Assembly: GCA_934255135.1 (NCBI GenBank)
Contig: CAKQMV010000015.1
Location: 1 to 48,868 of the forward strand
Origin: an uncultured Clostridia bacterium
Lineage (GTDB): Bacteria; Bacillota; Clostridia; Peptostreptococcales; Anaerovoracaceae
Reading direction: 5' to 3'
DNA: 48,868 bases
Shown here: positions 8,783 through 18,173 of the stretch, piece by piece
How the letters are laid out: every line of letters begins with the position of its first letter
Numbering within the stretch: position 1 is the stretch's first letter
Notes under the pieces: model-generated
Told to the model about the DNA's origin: nothing
The model's input: the letters and a program-made list of their open reading frames with translations, nothing else
The model's database searches: none
Program-made: the position numbers and the translations under genes

Positions 8783-9207
8783 ATCTCGACCTCTCTTGTT
8801 CCTTCATTCTCTCCATATTCGATTCTTACTACAATCGATTCTTCAGGAAGGATGTCTGCCACGATATCCGCCCATTCGATCAGGCACACGCCATCACCGT
8901 AGAGGTAATCCTCCGCGCCAATGTCCACAAGCTCATCTCCGCAAGAAAGTCTGTAAACATCGAAGTGATATAGCGGCAATCTGCCAGATCTGTATTCTTT
9001 GACAATATTAAAAGTAGGGCTGCTCAGAGTTTCTGTAACCCCTAGGCCCTGTGCTATGTACTTAGAAAGCGTTGTCTTACCGGTTCCGAGGTTGCCAACA
9101 AGCGCAACTACGTCGCCAGGCTCAAGCTCATGTGCAAGCTCGAGCCCCAGCGCCTTCATTTCATCTTCGCATTTGATGCTAATTCTTCTTCTTGAGTATT
9201 GCTTCAT
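8776..9207 (-). CDS. tsaE: tRNA threonylcarbamoyladenosine biosynthesis ATPase TsaE
   Basis: A 143-residue P-loop ATPase with Walker A GNLGTGKTTLSKY (~38-50), the switch-like SSPTFNIVKEY and the C-terminal LIEWAD. TsaE binds the TsaBD dimer and resets it for further rounds of t6A synthesis. Its first 29 bases overlap the end of the RibU-like gene in another frame, and the ribosome binding site is weak, so translation is probably coupled to the upstream gene. Confidence 0.95.
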   Translation of the reverse strand: MKQYSRRRISIKCEDEMKALGLELAHELEPGDVVALVGNLGTGKTTLSKYIAQGLGVTETLSSPTFNIVKEYRSGRLPLYHFDVYRLSCGDELVDIGAEDYLYGDGVCLIEWADIVADILPEESIVVRIEYGENEGTREVEIC

Positions 9208-9745
9208 TGTGCAGGAATCCTGAAATTCTCTTATATACTAGGAAGGTAACAACGGCGTTGATACTGAACTTAATCAGGTTGAACGGGATGATTGCTGTAG
9301 GAAGCATTGCGATAACAACGCTCTTCTCTACTCCCATAAATGCCGATGTTACGAAAATGTTCATTACGCACATGATTGCTGTTGTCACGAATATTCCGAG
9401 AATCAGCGCTCTAAGTGCAGTCTTCTTTGTCTTGTTGCGCTTGTACATCCAACCGATCATTACAGCAACAATTCCTGTAGCGATAAAGTGCATTACAAAA
9501 CCATAGATTCCATCTCCGCCAAGTGCAAAAGCCTGCAGGAAGCTTACGATAAACGTAACAACCAGTCCTGCAACCGGTCCGTACGCGAATGTGCAGATGT
9601 AGATTGGAATATCTGCAGGATCATACACCAGGAATGGTGCCGGTGGGAACGGTATTCTTACGATAAACATCAGTACAAGTGACATCGCAGTCATAAGCGC
9701 GAGCTTCACAAGCACCTGCGTTGAAAATCTGTTATTTGAATTCAT
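9179..9745 (-). CDS. ECF transporter S component, RibU-like
   Basis: A 188-residue hydrophobic protein with about 5-6 membrane helices. The phrases RIPFPPAPFLVYDPADIPIYICTF and YGPVAGLVVTFIVSFLQAF near the N-terminus match the S-component pattern of RibU, the riboflavin-binding subunit of energy-coupling factor importers. No EcfA or EcfT gene is nearby, so it should use a shared ECF module. I see no FMN riboswitch in the ~55-base gap upstream, so riboflavin as the substrate is likely but not proven. A GGAGA site precedes the ATG. Confidence 0.82.
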   Translation of the reverse strand: MNSNNRFSTQVLVKLALMTAMSLVLMFIVRIPFPPAPFLVYDPADIPIYICTFAYGPVAGLVVTFIVSFLQAFALGGDGIYGFVMHFIATGIVAVMIGWMYKRNKTKKTALRALILGIFVTTAIMCVMNIFVTSAFMGVEKSVVIAMLPTAIIPFNLIKFSINAVVTFLVYKRISGFLHNEAILKKKN

Positions 9746-9754
9746 TAATATGTT

Positions 9755-9790
9755 TCTCCTTTAATTGGCGGGTGCAAGCACCCTGTCTCG
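9755..9790 (-). other. Hairpin between pepV and the S-component gene
   Basis: GGGTGC / GCACCC forms a tight stem, with GGCG / CGCC pairing possible outside it. There is no clear T-run, so it may be an RNA processing or stability element rather than a terminator. Confidence 0.35.
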
Positions 9791-9800
9791 CCTCAAAAGC

Positions 9801-11225
9801 TTAGAAGCACATGTTATCGATAGCCTGAGCATAAATCTGAGCACTCAGGAAGTAAAGCTCCTTAGTAACTCTCTCGTTAGGCTCGTGAATCGCATCGATT
9901 ACATTAGGATATGATGGTCCGAATGCAAGAGTGCAGTTAACTGCCTTAGCATAAGTACCGCCTGGGCATACGAAAGGCTCAGCCTCAGCATCGCCAGTAA
10001 CCTCTCTGTAAGCCGCTACAAGCTTCTCTACGAGCGGATGAGTCTTCTCCATGTAAAGTGAAGGCTCTGAAGTCTTCTTAACAATTCCTATTCCTGTTCC
10101 AGGAAGAACTGTCTCGAGACCAGTGTAAATATCGTCGTTCTTGTATGTTACAGGAACTCTTACGTTAAGTGTAAGTGAAGCCATCTCCTCATCGAACTTA
10201 GCAACACCAACGTTAACTCTTACATCGCCTGATGGCTCATCGCAGTAATCGCAGCCGATTCCCTTACCATCTGTGTTGTATCCGATGTGCTCGTTATAGA
10301 ATGAGATAACCTCATTAGTCTCTTCGCATGCAAAAGTAAGTCCGCCTAGGAAGTCCATCATGATGCTGATCGCATTAAGTCCTGATGCCGGATATGCTCC
10401 GTGAACTGACTTACCCTCTGAAACAAGAGCAATTGATGACCCCTGCTTCTTAGCAGTCACCTTATGTCCAGTTCTTGCAGTAAAGCTCTCAGCCATCTCC
10501 TTGATGCTGTCGTAAACTTCCTTATCCTTAGATGTGATAACAGCCTTACACTCAGCAGGAACTACGTTAGCAGCAATTCCGCCGTCGATCTTAGTGAGTC
10601 TCAGGCCATCCTTTGATGCAGGTGTAAACTTGCGGCAAAGGTCAAAAATCATTACGCCCATCTCGCCATTCATCAGTGGGAACTCTGCGTCAGGAGTGAA
10701 TCCCATATCAGGATGTCCCGCCTTCTCAAGGTAATTCTTGATTCCAAGAGTTCCAACCTCCTCATCGAGTCCCATGATAAGTCTTACAGCCATCTTAGGC
10801 TTCATTCCAGATTCCTTCATAGCCTTCATTGCATAAAGTACTGCAATTGCAGGACCCTTGTCGTCAACAATTCCTCTTCCGTACAGTGTGCCGTTATCCT
10901 CTGTCAGATCGAAGCATGGGTAATCCCAGCCATTGCCCTCTGGCATTACGTCTAGGTGAACTGTGATTCCGAATACCCCCTCAGAATCCTCATCTCTGAA
11001 CTCGATGTGTCCGCCGTAGTTGTCGATGTTAACTGTCTCAAAGCCCATTGATGCTCCAAGCTCGAGCATGTACTCGAGTGACTTCTGAACCTCAACGCCG
11101 AATGGAAGAACCTCTCCATCAGCTGTTGTTACAGGTGCTGCGTTAACACTTGTAATCTGGTTTAATTCCTTTACCTTCTGGAGCATTTCCGGCTCGTAGC
11201 TCTTAAGTAGTTCCTTGTAGTCCAT
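9801..11225 (-). CDS. pepV: Dipeptidase PepV (M20 metallopeptidase)
   Basis: A 474-residue M20 family enzyme that hydrolyses dipeptides in the cytosol using two zinc ions. Family signatures are in place: GITVHLDVMPEGNGW (first His/Asp ligand), YGRGIVDDKGP (bridging Asp), GLDEEVGTLG (catalytic Glu and ligand) and GGTYAKA near the C-terminus. Its ATG overlaps by one base the TAA of the upstream lipoprotein gene (TAATG), which strongly suggests coupled synthesis with a substrate-binding protein. Confidence 0.95.
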   Translation of the reverse strand: MDYKELLKSYEPEMLQKVKELNQITSVNAAPVTTADGEVLPFGVEVQKSLEYMLELGASMGFETVNIDNYGGHIEFRDEDSEGVFGITVHLDVMPEGNGWDYPCFDLTEDNGTLYGRGIVDDKGPAIAVLYAMKAMKESGMKPKMAVRLIMGLDEEVGTLGIKNYLEKAGHPDMGFTPDAEFPLMNGEMGVMIFDLCRKFTPASKDGLRLTKIDGGIAANVVPAECKAVITSKDKEVYDSIKEMAESFTARTGHKVTAKKQGSSIALVSEGKSVHGAYPASGLNAISIMMDFLGGLTFACEETNEVISFYNEHIGYNTDGKGIGCDYCDEPSGDVRVNVGVAKFDEEMASLTLNVRVPVTYKNDDIYTGLETVLPGTGIGIVKKTSEPSLYMEKTHPLVEKLVAAYREVTGDAEAEPFVCPGGTYAKAVNCTLAFGPSYPNVIDAIHEPNERVTKELYFLSAQIYAQAIDNMCF

Positions 11226-12484
11226 TACTGTATCTCCTTGATTGTTTCTGCCTTCTCGGCGCTCTTAGTTGTATAAACAGGAACGATCTTCTTCCTGTCA
11301 ATTGTCGCAATATTTACAGATTTAACTGTTGTTCCGTTTGAGTCAAACTCAAAAACTCCTGTTGAGCAGTGGATTCCTGAAAGTGAAATTAGTGAGTTTC
11401 TGATATCTGCTCCTAATAGTGACTTTGATCTGCTTATCGCATTGATAACGAGCAGATATGAGTCATATCCAAGAGCCGTATCCTGTGTAGGGATATCGTC
11501 GTCTCCGTACATTCTCTCGTACTCAATCTGGAATCTTCTTGCCTCTCTTGTTACTGATGCTTCAGATGAAGCATTGTCGATATCTAAGCTGTTATAAGGG
11601 AATGCAGTCCTGATGTCAGGATGCTTCTTCATCATCTTGACAAAATCCTTCTTACCCCAGTCCTCTGTTCCGAGGAATGTCACGTCAGTCATTCCAAGCT
11701 TCTCTACTGCTTTAAAGAATGCATCTGCCTGTGCAGTCTGAAGTGGCAGGAACACTGTATCTACGTTACTTGCCTGGATGCTCTTCACAACCTTACCCAT
11801 CTTTGTATCGGTTATGCTGATCTCTGCTTCAGCAACAATCTTCTCCGAACGCTTCTTGCCCTCTAGATCCTTCATCTTGTTTCTGAAGCTCTTAACGTAC
11901 GATTCTGTAAGGCTCTCGTTCTTGATGTTTACAATTCCGATTCTCTCTGACTTAAGCTCGCTATACGCATACTCTGCAAGACCTGCACCCTGCTGTGAGC
12001 TTGTTGATCCAGCCATGAAATAATATCCACTATTCTGAGCAATCAGAGGGTTAGTAGCTGATGGAGTTATCGTAGGAATTGAAGCCTTACCGATGTATGA
12101 AGATGCAATAAGTGATGTTGCATTACCCGCACTACCTATTATTGCAACCGGCTTCATCTTGATAAGCTCCTTGATTACACCTCTTGCAGTAGAGGACTTT
12201 GACTGGTCATCTACTTTAATAAGCTGTATATCCTGTCCGTTAACATTGCTGTAAATCTTGTGCGCAAGCTCGATTCCCTTGATCTGATTGTTACCCTTTT
12301 CAGAGTTCTTTCCGGTCTGAGACTCGAATACACCTATATAGATAGTATCCGTCTTAGTCTTAGTTCCCTTCTCGAAAAATGTGTGATAAAACGAATCAAA
12401 GGTCTGACATGAGCACAGGGACAGCATGCTCAAAATGAGCATAACGGAAAGTATTATTGTTTTCTTTCTCTTATTTCCTGACAC
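11225..12484 (-). CDS. ABC transporter substrate-binding lipoprotein (LivK-like)
   Basis: A 419-residue periplasmic-binding-protein type I domain (Leu/Ile/Val-binding family). A lipobox LCSC follows a signal helix (residues ~10-26), so the protein is anchored outside the membrane. Recognisable segments are DTIYIGVFESQTGKNSEKGNNQIKGIELA, VAIIGSAGNATSLIA and DTALGYDSYLLVINAI. No permease or ATPase genes accompany it. It overlaps dusB by 14 bases upstream and pepV by one base downstream, suggesting a peptide or amino-acid ligand tied to PepV, or a sensor role. That link is inference. Confidence 0.87.
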   Translation of the reverse strand: MSGNKRKKTIILSVMLILSMLSLCSCQTFDSFYHTFFEKGTKTKTDTIYIGVFESQTGKNSEKGNNQIKGIELAHKIYSNVNGQDIQLIKVDDQSKSSTARGVIKELIKMKPVAIIGSAGNATSLIASSYIGKASIPTITPSATNPLIAQNSGYYFMAGSTSSQQGAGLAEYAYSELKSERIGIVNIKNESLTESYVKSFRNKMKDLEGKKRSEKIVAEAEISITDTKMGKVVKSIQASNVDTVFLPLQTAQADAFFKAVEKLGMTDVTFLGTEDWGKKDFVKMMKKHPDIRTAFPYNSLDIDNASSEASVTREARRFQIEYERMYGDDDIPTQDTALGYDSYLLVINAISRSKSLLGADIRNSLISLSGIHCSTGVFEFDSNGTTVKSVNIATIDRKKIVPVYTTKSAEKAETIKEIQ

Positions 12485-13436
12485 TTGTAAGAACCTCTCT
12501 CACTTCAGCTGCTGTATCAAGCTGATTAACTATTCCTCTAAGCTTCGCAGATCCGAACATGCCCTTAGTATACCAGCCAACGTGCTTGCGAAGCTCCTTG
12601 ACTGCTGATGACTCACCCTTAAGCTTGATAAGCTCATCTAGATGTTTAAGGATCATCTCTACCTTCTCATCATCAGTTGGCGGCATCGGAATCTCTCTGC
12701 CTTCATACCTTGCCTTGAGCTCTCTAAAAATCCAAGGATTGCCGAGTGCTCCTCTTGCAACCATTACCATGTCACAGCCGGTTTCTTCCATCATTCTAAA
12801 ACCGTCGTCACAGGTAAAAACGTCTCCATTACCTATTACCGGTATCGAAACGTTCTCCTTTACTTCTCTTATTATATCCCAGTCAGCTGTTCCGCTGTAA
12901 TACTGAGCTCTTGTTCTTCCATGAATACATATCGCTGATGCTCCGCCAGCTTCTATGGCGTGAGCAACCTCGAGAGCATTTATATGCTCGTCGTCAAAGC
13001 CCTTTCTTATCTTCGCTGTTACAGGCTTTGAAGAGTTATTGACAACTGCTCTTACCACATCATAAACGAGATCCGGATTCTTAAGAAGAGCTGACCCGTC
13101 ACCGTTCTTTACAACCTTCGGAACGGGACAGCCCATGTTTATATCCAGTATGCAGTTGTCAAGACTGTCAAGCTTTCTTGCGGCAAATGCCATAATGTCC
13201 GGTTCTGAGCCAAAAATCTGTACAGATGTCGGTTCGCCTTCCTCCTCGAGATATAGTAGCTTCTCGGAATTTCGATCACCGTAGAAAAGACCTTTTGCAC
13301 TGACCATCTCCGTGGTCGTAAGTGCTGCTCCCATCTCGTAACAGAATCTTCTTGTCACCGCATCAGTCACGCCCGCAAGCGGAGCCATGATAAATGGATT
13401 GTCCAGCTTGACGTTACCTATCCTGATTTCCTTCAT
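12471..13436 (-). CDS. dusB: tRNA dihydrouridine synthase, DusB family
   Basis: A 321-residue FMN enzyme of TIM-barrel fold that reduces uridines in the tRNA D-loop. MAPLAGVTDAVTRRFC opens the barrel, the catalytic Cys is in DINMGCPVPKV (~100-110), and ICIHGRTRAQYYSG and VARGALGNPWIF form the FMN/phosphate site. Length is normal. It is in line with coaX upstream (23 bases) and overlaps the SBP gene downstream. Which D-site it modifies is not visible from sequence. Confidence 0.94.
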   Translation of the reverse strand: MKEIRIGNVKLDNPFIMAPLAGVTDAVTRRFCYEMGAALTTTEMVSAKGLFYGDRNSEKLLYLEEEGEPTSVQIFGSEPDIMAFAARKLDSLDNCILDINMGCPVPKVVKNGDGSALLKNPDLVYDVVRAVVNNSSKPVTAKIRKGFDDEHINALEVAHAIEAGGASAICIHGRTRAQYYSGTADWDIIREVKENVSIPVIGNGDVFTCDDGFRMMEETGCDMVMVARGALGNPWIFRELKARYEGREIPMPPTDDEKVEMILKHLDELIKLKGESSAVKELRKHVGWYTKGMFGSAKLRGIVNQLDTAAEVREVLTSVRK

Positions 13437-13459
13437 TAATACCCTTTACTGTTATATTG

Positions 13460-14263
13460 TTACTGCTTCTTTCTTGCAGCCTTGTTCTTCTCGTAGATTC
13501 TCACAAGACCGTCAAGTGTGAGGCGCTTATCTATTACGTCGATGCAGCTTACACCGCTGTCCACAAGCGTTGCAAGTCCACCTGTTGCAATTACCCTGAT
13601 TTCGCTCTCGTCGATTCCAAGGTATTCTGAAAGCTCCTTCTTCATTCCTGCGATAAGATACTCCGAAAGACCCATGTGACCGTAGATGAGACCCGCTCTC
13701 ATACACTCTGAAGTGTTCTTGCAGATCATTCTGTTAGGCTTCTCAAGGTCTACGTTAGGCAGCTTCGCAGTCTGTGAAGAAAGTGCTGATGCTGATGTCT
13801 TGATACCCGGAGCAATTGCGCCACCTAGGAATTCGCCGCTTCCTGTTACCACGCAGAACGTTGTAGCAGTGCCGTAGTCAACGACGATCAGCGGACCCTC
13901 GTACTTCTCGTGAGCTCCAACTGAATTAACAATTCTGTCGGAGCCAATCTGTCTTGGGTCGTCGCACTTGATCTTAAGACCTGTCTTAACACCTGTCTCT
14001 ACTACAAGTGGTGTGATGTCAAAGTACTTATAGCACATGTGCTCTAGTGTGAATACCAGAGGTGGTACTACCGATGAAATAATTACATCATCCACATCGG
14101 CCGGATCTAATCCGTCATGTCTGAACATGCTGTCCACAAGTGTACCGTATTCATCTGCACTTCGCTTGGTCTCTGTCGCAAGTCTCCAGTTGGCAATCAT
14201 CTTCCTTCCGTCGAAAAGTCCAAGTACCACGTTAGTGTTTCCTACATCAATAGTAAGAAGCAT
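13460..14263 (-). CDS. coaX: Type III pantothenate kinase
   Basis: A 267-residue ASKHA-fold kinase making 4'-phosphopantothenate, the first step to coenzyme A. Motifs: LLTIDVGNTNVVLGLFDG at the N-terminus, the pantothenate site in DPRQIGSDRIVNSVGAHEKY, VVDYGTATTFCVV, and GGAIAPGIKTSASAL. The start is 3 bases after the stop of the PucR-type regulator gene. CoA supply fits the heavy use of acyl-CoA intermediates in this organism. Confidence 0.96.
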   Translation of the reverse strand: MLLTIDVGNTNVVLGLFDGRKMIANWRLATETKRSADEYGTLVDSMFRHDGLDPADVDDVIISSVVPPLVFTLEHMCYKYFDITPLVVETGVKTGLKIKCDDPRQIGSDRIVNSVGAHEKYEGPLIVVDYGTATTFCVVTGSGEFLGGAIAPGIKTSASALSSQTAKLPNVDLEKPNRMICKNTSECMRAGLIYGHMGLSEYLIAGMKKELSEYLGIDESEIRVIATGGLATLVDSGVSCIDVIDKRLTLDGLVRIYEKNKAARKKQ

Positions 14264-14266
14264 CGA

Positions 14267-15841
14267 TTAAGCCTCCAATCTCTTAATTGCAAGAGCCATT
14301 GTAAGACCAGGAATGATTCTGTTTCCTGTCATATCAGCTCCTAGAATTTCATTGATTCTCTTAAGTCTGTACTGAACCGTATTATTGTGAATGTTCATGA
14401 ACTCCGCAGTCTTACCGCTGTTCATACCGGCATCAAGTACAAAAGTTGAAAGTGTATCGAGAAGAAGCTTTCCCTTGTTTGAGGAAATCTCTCTCTCGAA
14501 TGGCTCAAGAAGATCAGAGTACATCTTCTTGATTGAGTTGCCGCTTGTATTGAGATTGATACAATCACAAACCATCGACATCTCATACTTTGTAAATACT
14601 CTCTTAAATGGGAATACAGCCTCAACGCCTGACCATGTTCTGTTGATCAGTCTGAAGCCCTCAACAGCACTGTCGAGTGTAACCATTCCTGTCATATGGA
14701 AGATTCTAACCTGCTTACGTCCGCTCTTAAGCTCCTCGTACATCTTGAGGCATACGTGCTTAGCATCGAGCTCATCGCCAGTGTTAGTATCATCATCTGT
14801 GTACATGATTCCGTACATATCGTGATCATCAAGCAGTGTCAGGCTTCCAAGGTTATATTTGTTCTTATATCTGTTAATGATTCCCAGAAACTCTGCATCA
14901 TCAGCATCCTTAGCGTAGAAAACGCTGACGAAGTTCTTGCCCTTGAGACCTGCCTCCTCGAGTAGTGTGTAGCAGAATGACATGTCGCCTCTTACAGCTG
15001 ACTTGATAAACTCCGCCTTTGAATCTCTCTCAGGAGTGTACTTCCACATGCCGATAGCAAGCTCAATAATCTCAGAAAGCTTCTTCATCTCAACCTCTGA
15101 GTAGTTATCCTCATTGTCAACGATCATCATGATATACTTCTGCTCATCAATGTTGATAAGACCCCAGTATGTGATTACATTCTCGTTGCACACCTTAGTG
15201 TATGTATTCGGATGAATTGCATCCTGTTGTCTTGCAACCTGGATGATGTCATCGATTGAAACAATATGTCTTGTCTCAATTGTCAGAATCTGATTGTAGT
15301 CTGCAGTCATCAGAACAATCTGGTAATCGTTGTATGTTGCTGCCTCTCTAAGAGCCGCAGGGAAGCTTGAATGTTTCTCAAAGTTAAGAAGATGATAAAT
15401 AGTATTGTTAAGAATATTATCGCTGAAATTGTGACCATAAAGAATCTTATCCATTACCTGTGAAATAAGCATTGAATAAGTAACTCTTCCATCGTCTCTG
15501 ATTGTAATCAGCAGAAGTCCGCCTTCCTCAGCAGCAACAGCTACTCTTGGATCAATTTCCTTAACACCGTCATCATTCAGATACACAACAAGAGCAGCAA
15601 CGCCTCTCTTACCGAGTCCCTTAACAGCATTGCACTGACCCTCAATATCATCCTTATGTGACCAGAAATGTGTGATTACCATCTGTTCCTTAACACCGTT
15701 TCTGTCAACACCCTGCTCAAGATTTTCCTCATCAAGAACAGACACGCTGCGCACTCTTCTGTCTGCCTTTCTCTTGCAGGCTAGAATCTGGCTTCCGTCA
15801 AAAGCATCAAGCTTCAGACAGTCTTCTACAGTAATTCTCAT
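14267..15841 (-). CDS. PucR/CdaR-type transcriptional regulator
   Basis: A 524-residue regulator. Residues 1-125 resemble the PucR N-terminal sensor domain (ITVEDCLKL through VAVAAEEGGLLLITI). The middle ~280 residues are a GGDEF-like/GAF-like region without a clear signature. The C-terminus is a PucR/CdaR helix-turn-helix with the typical phrase NTVQYRLKRINEILG. Such proteins activate purine, sugar-acid or amino-acid catabolic genes. It begins an apparently single transcription unit with coaX, dusB, the SBP and pepV; GAGGT precedes the ATG. The effector is unknown. Confidence 0.85.
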   Translation of the reverse strand: MRITVEDCLKLDAFDGSQILACKRKADRRVRSVSVLDEENLEQGVDRNGVKEQMVITHFWSHKDDIEGQCNAVKGLGKRGVAALVVYLNDDGVKEIDPRVAVAAEEGGLLLITIRDDGRVTYSMLISQVMDKILYGHNFSDNILNNTIYHLLNFEKHSSFPAALREAATYNDYQIVLMTADYNQILTIETRHIVSIDDIIQVARQQDAIHPNTYTKVCNENVITYWGLINIDEQKYIMMIVDNEDNYSEVEMKKLSEIIELAIGMWKYTPERDSKAEFIKSAVRGDMSFCYTLLEEAGLKGKNFVSVFYAKDADDAEFLGIINRYKNKYNLGSLTLLDDHDMYGIMYTDDDTNTGDELDAKHVCLKMYEELKSGRKQVRIFHMTGMVTLDSAVEGFRLINRTWSGVEAVFPFKRVFTKYEMSMVCDCINLNTSGNSIKKMYSDLLEPFEREISSNKGKLLLDTLSTFVLDAGMNSGKTAEFMNIHNNTVQYRLKRINEILGADMTGNRIIPGLTMALAIKRLEA

Positions 15842-15901
15842 AACCCTTACCTCTGTACTATTTACTATTTGTTCTTTCAGTATTATTTAACGTTTTACAA
15901 A

Positions 15902-15927
15902 GACTGAGGTCAACTAAGACCTCAGTC
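15902..15927 (-). terminator. Intrinsic terminator of ftsH
   Basis: A perfect 10-bp stem GACTGAGGTC / GACCTCAGTC with a 6-base loop, followed on the minus strand by TTTGTAAAA. Confidence 0.8.
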
Positions 15928-15936
15928 CACTAATTA

Positions 15937-18111
15937 TTATTCCTCGTCGTTATTCTTCGGTGAATCATTTCTGTCATTGCTGCTGTCATTATCAGCAGGC
16001 TCAATCTTGATAGTCCTATCGGGCTGATCATTCTGATTATTCTTGTCTTCATCCGGAGTCTTAAGCGGAGCAATATGAGTATCCTTCTGAGTAGGTCTTC
16101 TGTACTCCTGGAATTCTACAATAACAGGCTTCTTGGAGTCTCCAGTTGCTCCCGCAAGCTCCTCCTGAAGCTGTCTGATTCTCTCAGCAGCCTCACGTCT
16201 TGCCTCTTCATCCTGCCTTGCGCTCTCAGTTGCTTCCTTCTCATTAGCAGCCTTAATCTCAGCTTCCTTCTGCTTAACCTGCTCAGCAAGCTCCTCAGCT
16301 GAAACTTCACCTGTAAAGAGTCTCTCGAACTGCTCACCATCAAGAGTCTCAACAAGAAGAAGTGCCTGTGCAACTCTCTCAAATGCATCATCATGCTCCT
16401 TCAGGATTCTTGTAGTCTCCTGGTAGCACTCCTCAATGATTCTCTTAATCTCTGCGTCTACCTTAGAAGCCATCTCGTCAGAATAGTTCTGAGTCTTTGA
16501 GAAGTCTCTTCCAAGGAATACCTCATCATCACTTGAGAGACTTACAGGACCGATAACCTCGGAGAATCCGTACTCAGTTACCATACTCTTCGCAATTGCC
16601 GTAGCTCTCTGAAGATCATTTGATGCTCCTGTACTTATGTCATCAAGCTTAAGCTGCTCAGCAACTCTTCCTCCGAGGAGGTGCTTGATATTGTCGAGCA
16701 TGTGACCCTTAGTAACGAAGAATCTGTCCTTCTCAGGAAGCCACATTGTGAATCCACCAGCCATTCCTCTTGGGATGATTGTAATCTGGTGAACCGGATC
16801 TGAATCAGGTGTAGCTCGCATAACGATTGCGTGACCTGCCTCGTGATATGCAGTGAGCTTCTTCTCCTCATCAGAGATAACTCTTGATTTCTTCTGAGGA
16901 CCCGCCATTACCTTAGTAGTTGCTTCCTCGATCTCGTCCATTCTGATCTTAAGGCCATTTCTTCTTGCAGTAAGAAGTGCAGCCTCATTGATCAGGTTCT
17001 CGATATCAGCCGGTGAGAAGCCTGCAGTTCTCTTAGCAAGAACCTCAGGTGAAACATCATCGTCGAGAGGCTTGTTCTTAGTGTAAAGCTTGAAAATCTC
17101 CTCTCTCGCCTTAACATCCGGCATGCCGATAACGATCTGTCTGTCGAATCTTCCCGGTCTCTGAAGTGCCGGGTCAAGTACGTCTGGTCTGTTAGTAGCT
17201 GCAAGGATAATGATTCCGAGGTTCGCATCGAAACCGTCCATCTCAACGAGCAGCTGGTTAAGAGTCTGTTCTCTCTCATCATTACCGCCGCCGAGACCTG
17301 CACCTCTTCTTCTACCTACAGCATCAATCTCATCGATAAATACAATGCAAGGTGCATTCTTCTTAGCCTCTGCAAAAAGGTCTCTTACTCTTGAAGCACC
17401 AACTCCGACGAACATCTCAACGAAATCTGAACCTGAAATTGAGAAAAACGGAACTCCCGCCTCACCTGCAGTCGCCTTAGAAATATATGTCTTACCTGTA
17501 CCAGGACTTCCTACGAGAAGAACACCCTTAGGGATTCTTGCTCCGAGCTTAGTATACTTGCCCGGGTTCTTAAGGAAGTCAACGATTTCTGCAAGCTCTT
17601 CCTTCTCCTCTTCAAGTCCTGCAACATCCTTGAATGAAAGCTTCTTGCCATCACCCTTATATAGCTTCGCCTTGTTCTTACCGAACTGGAATGCCTGCTT
17701 ATTGCCGCCCTGACTCATCATGAAGTAGAACAGCATAATCATCGCACCAACCATCAGAACCGTCGGAAGCACTGAGAAGAAATTAAAATCACTCTCAGGT
17801 GGATTACTGTCTATAGCGAGCTTCTTCTCCTTATACATCGGGAAGATGTAATTCTCTTCGAGCCAGCTGATTTCAATTACTGATGGAGCGTAAGTAATCT
17901 CCTTATCTCCGCCATTCTTTGTTCCTGTCAATTGTCTGTCAGAAATGTTGACCGACTTGAACTCTCCCTTCTCAAGATGAGTTGCGAACTGGGAGAACTT
18001 TACAGTCTTGGTCTGGCTTTCTGCCTCAAATCCACGCATGAAATACGCTGCTCCGAGCACGAAAGCAAAGATCAGAATATACACTGATAAATTCTTACCG
18101 TATTTCTTCAA
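15937..18111 (-). CDS. ftsH: ATP-dependent zinc metalloprotease FtsH
   Basis: A 724-residue membrane-anchored AAA+ protease. Two membrane helices (about 8-25 and 115-135) flank a short extracellular domain. The AAA module has Walker A GSPGTGKTYISKA (~205), Walker B CIVFIDEIDAVG and the SRH with PALQRPGRFDRQIV. The protease has the zinc motif HEAGH (~430). After residue ~600 there is a Glu/Lys-rich coiled region, then a low-complexity Asp/Asn/Lys/Pro tail of ~60 residues, longer than in most FtsH. It degrades damaged or unassembled membrane proteins. It follows tilS by 62 bases, the common tilS-ftsH arrangement but without hpt. Confidence 0.97.
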   Translation of the reverse strand: MKKYGKNLSVYILIFAFVLGAAYFMRGFEAESQTKTVKFSQFATHLEKGEFKSVNISDRQLTGTKNGGDKEITYAPSVIEISWLEENYIFPMYKEKKLAIDSNPPESDFNFFSVLPTVLMVGAMIMLFYFMMSQGGNKQAFQFGKNKAKLYKGDGKKLSFKDVAGLEEEKEELAEIVDFLKNPGKYTKLGARIPKGVLLVGSPGTGKTYISKATAGEAGVPFFSISGSDFVEMFVGVGASRVRDLFAEAKKNAPCIVFIDEIDAVGRRRGAGLGGGNDEREQTLNQLLVEMDGFDANLGIIILAATNRPDVLDPALQRPGRFDRQIVIGMPDVKAREEIFKLYTKNKPLDDDVSPEVLAKRTAGFSPADIENLINEAALLTARRNGLKIRMDEIEEATTKVMAGPQKKSRVISDEEKKLTAYHEAGHAIVMRATPDSDPVHQITIIPRGMAGGFTMWLPEKDRFFVTKGHMLDNIKHLLGGRVAEQLKLDDISTGASNDLQRATAIAKSMVTEYGFSEVIGPVSLSSDDEVFLGRDFSKTQNYSDEMASKVDAEIKRIIEECYQETTRILKEHDDAFERVAQALLLVETLDGEQFERLFTGEVSAEELAEQVKQKEAEIKAANEKEATESARQDEEARREAAERIRQLQEELAGATGDSKKPVIVEFQEYRRPTQKDTHIAPLKTPDEDKNNQNDQPDRTIKIEPADNDSSNDRNDSPKNNDEE

Positions 18112-18173
18112 ATTAATCGATTTCCTTTCTTCATATTATAGAAATTGTTTTTTTACACAAATTAATTATCATT

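Noticed and set aside
9746..9800. FMN riboswitch ahead of the RibU-like gene
   Set aside because: Only ~55 bases separate the genes and no RFN-type conserved segments are visible.
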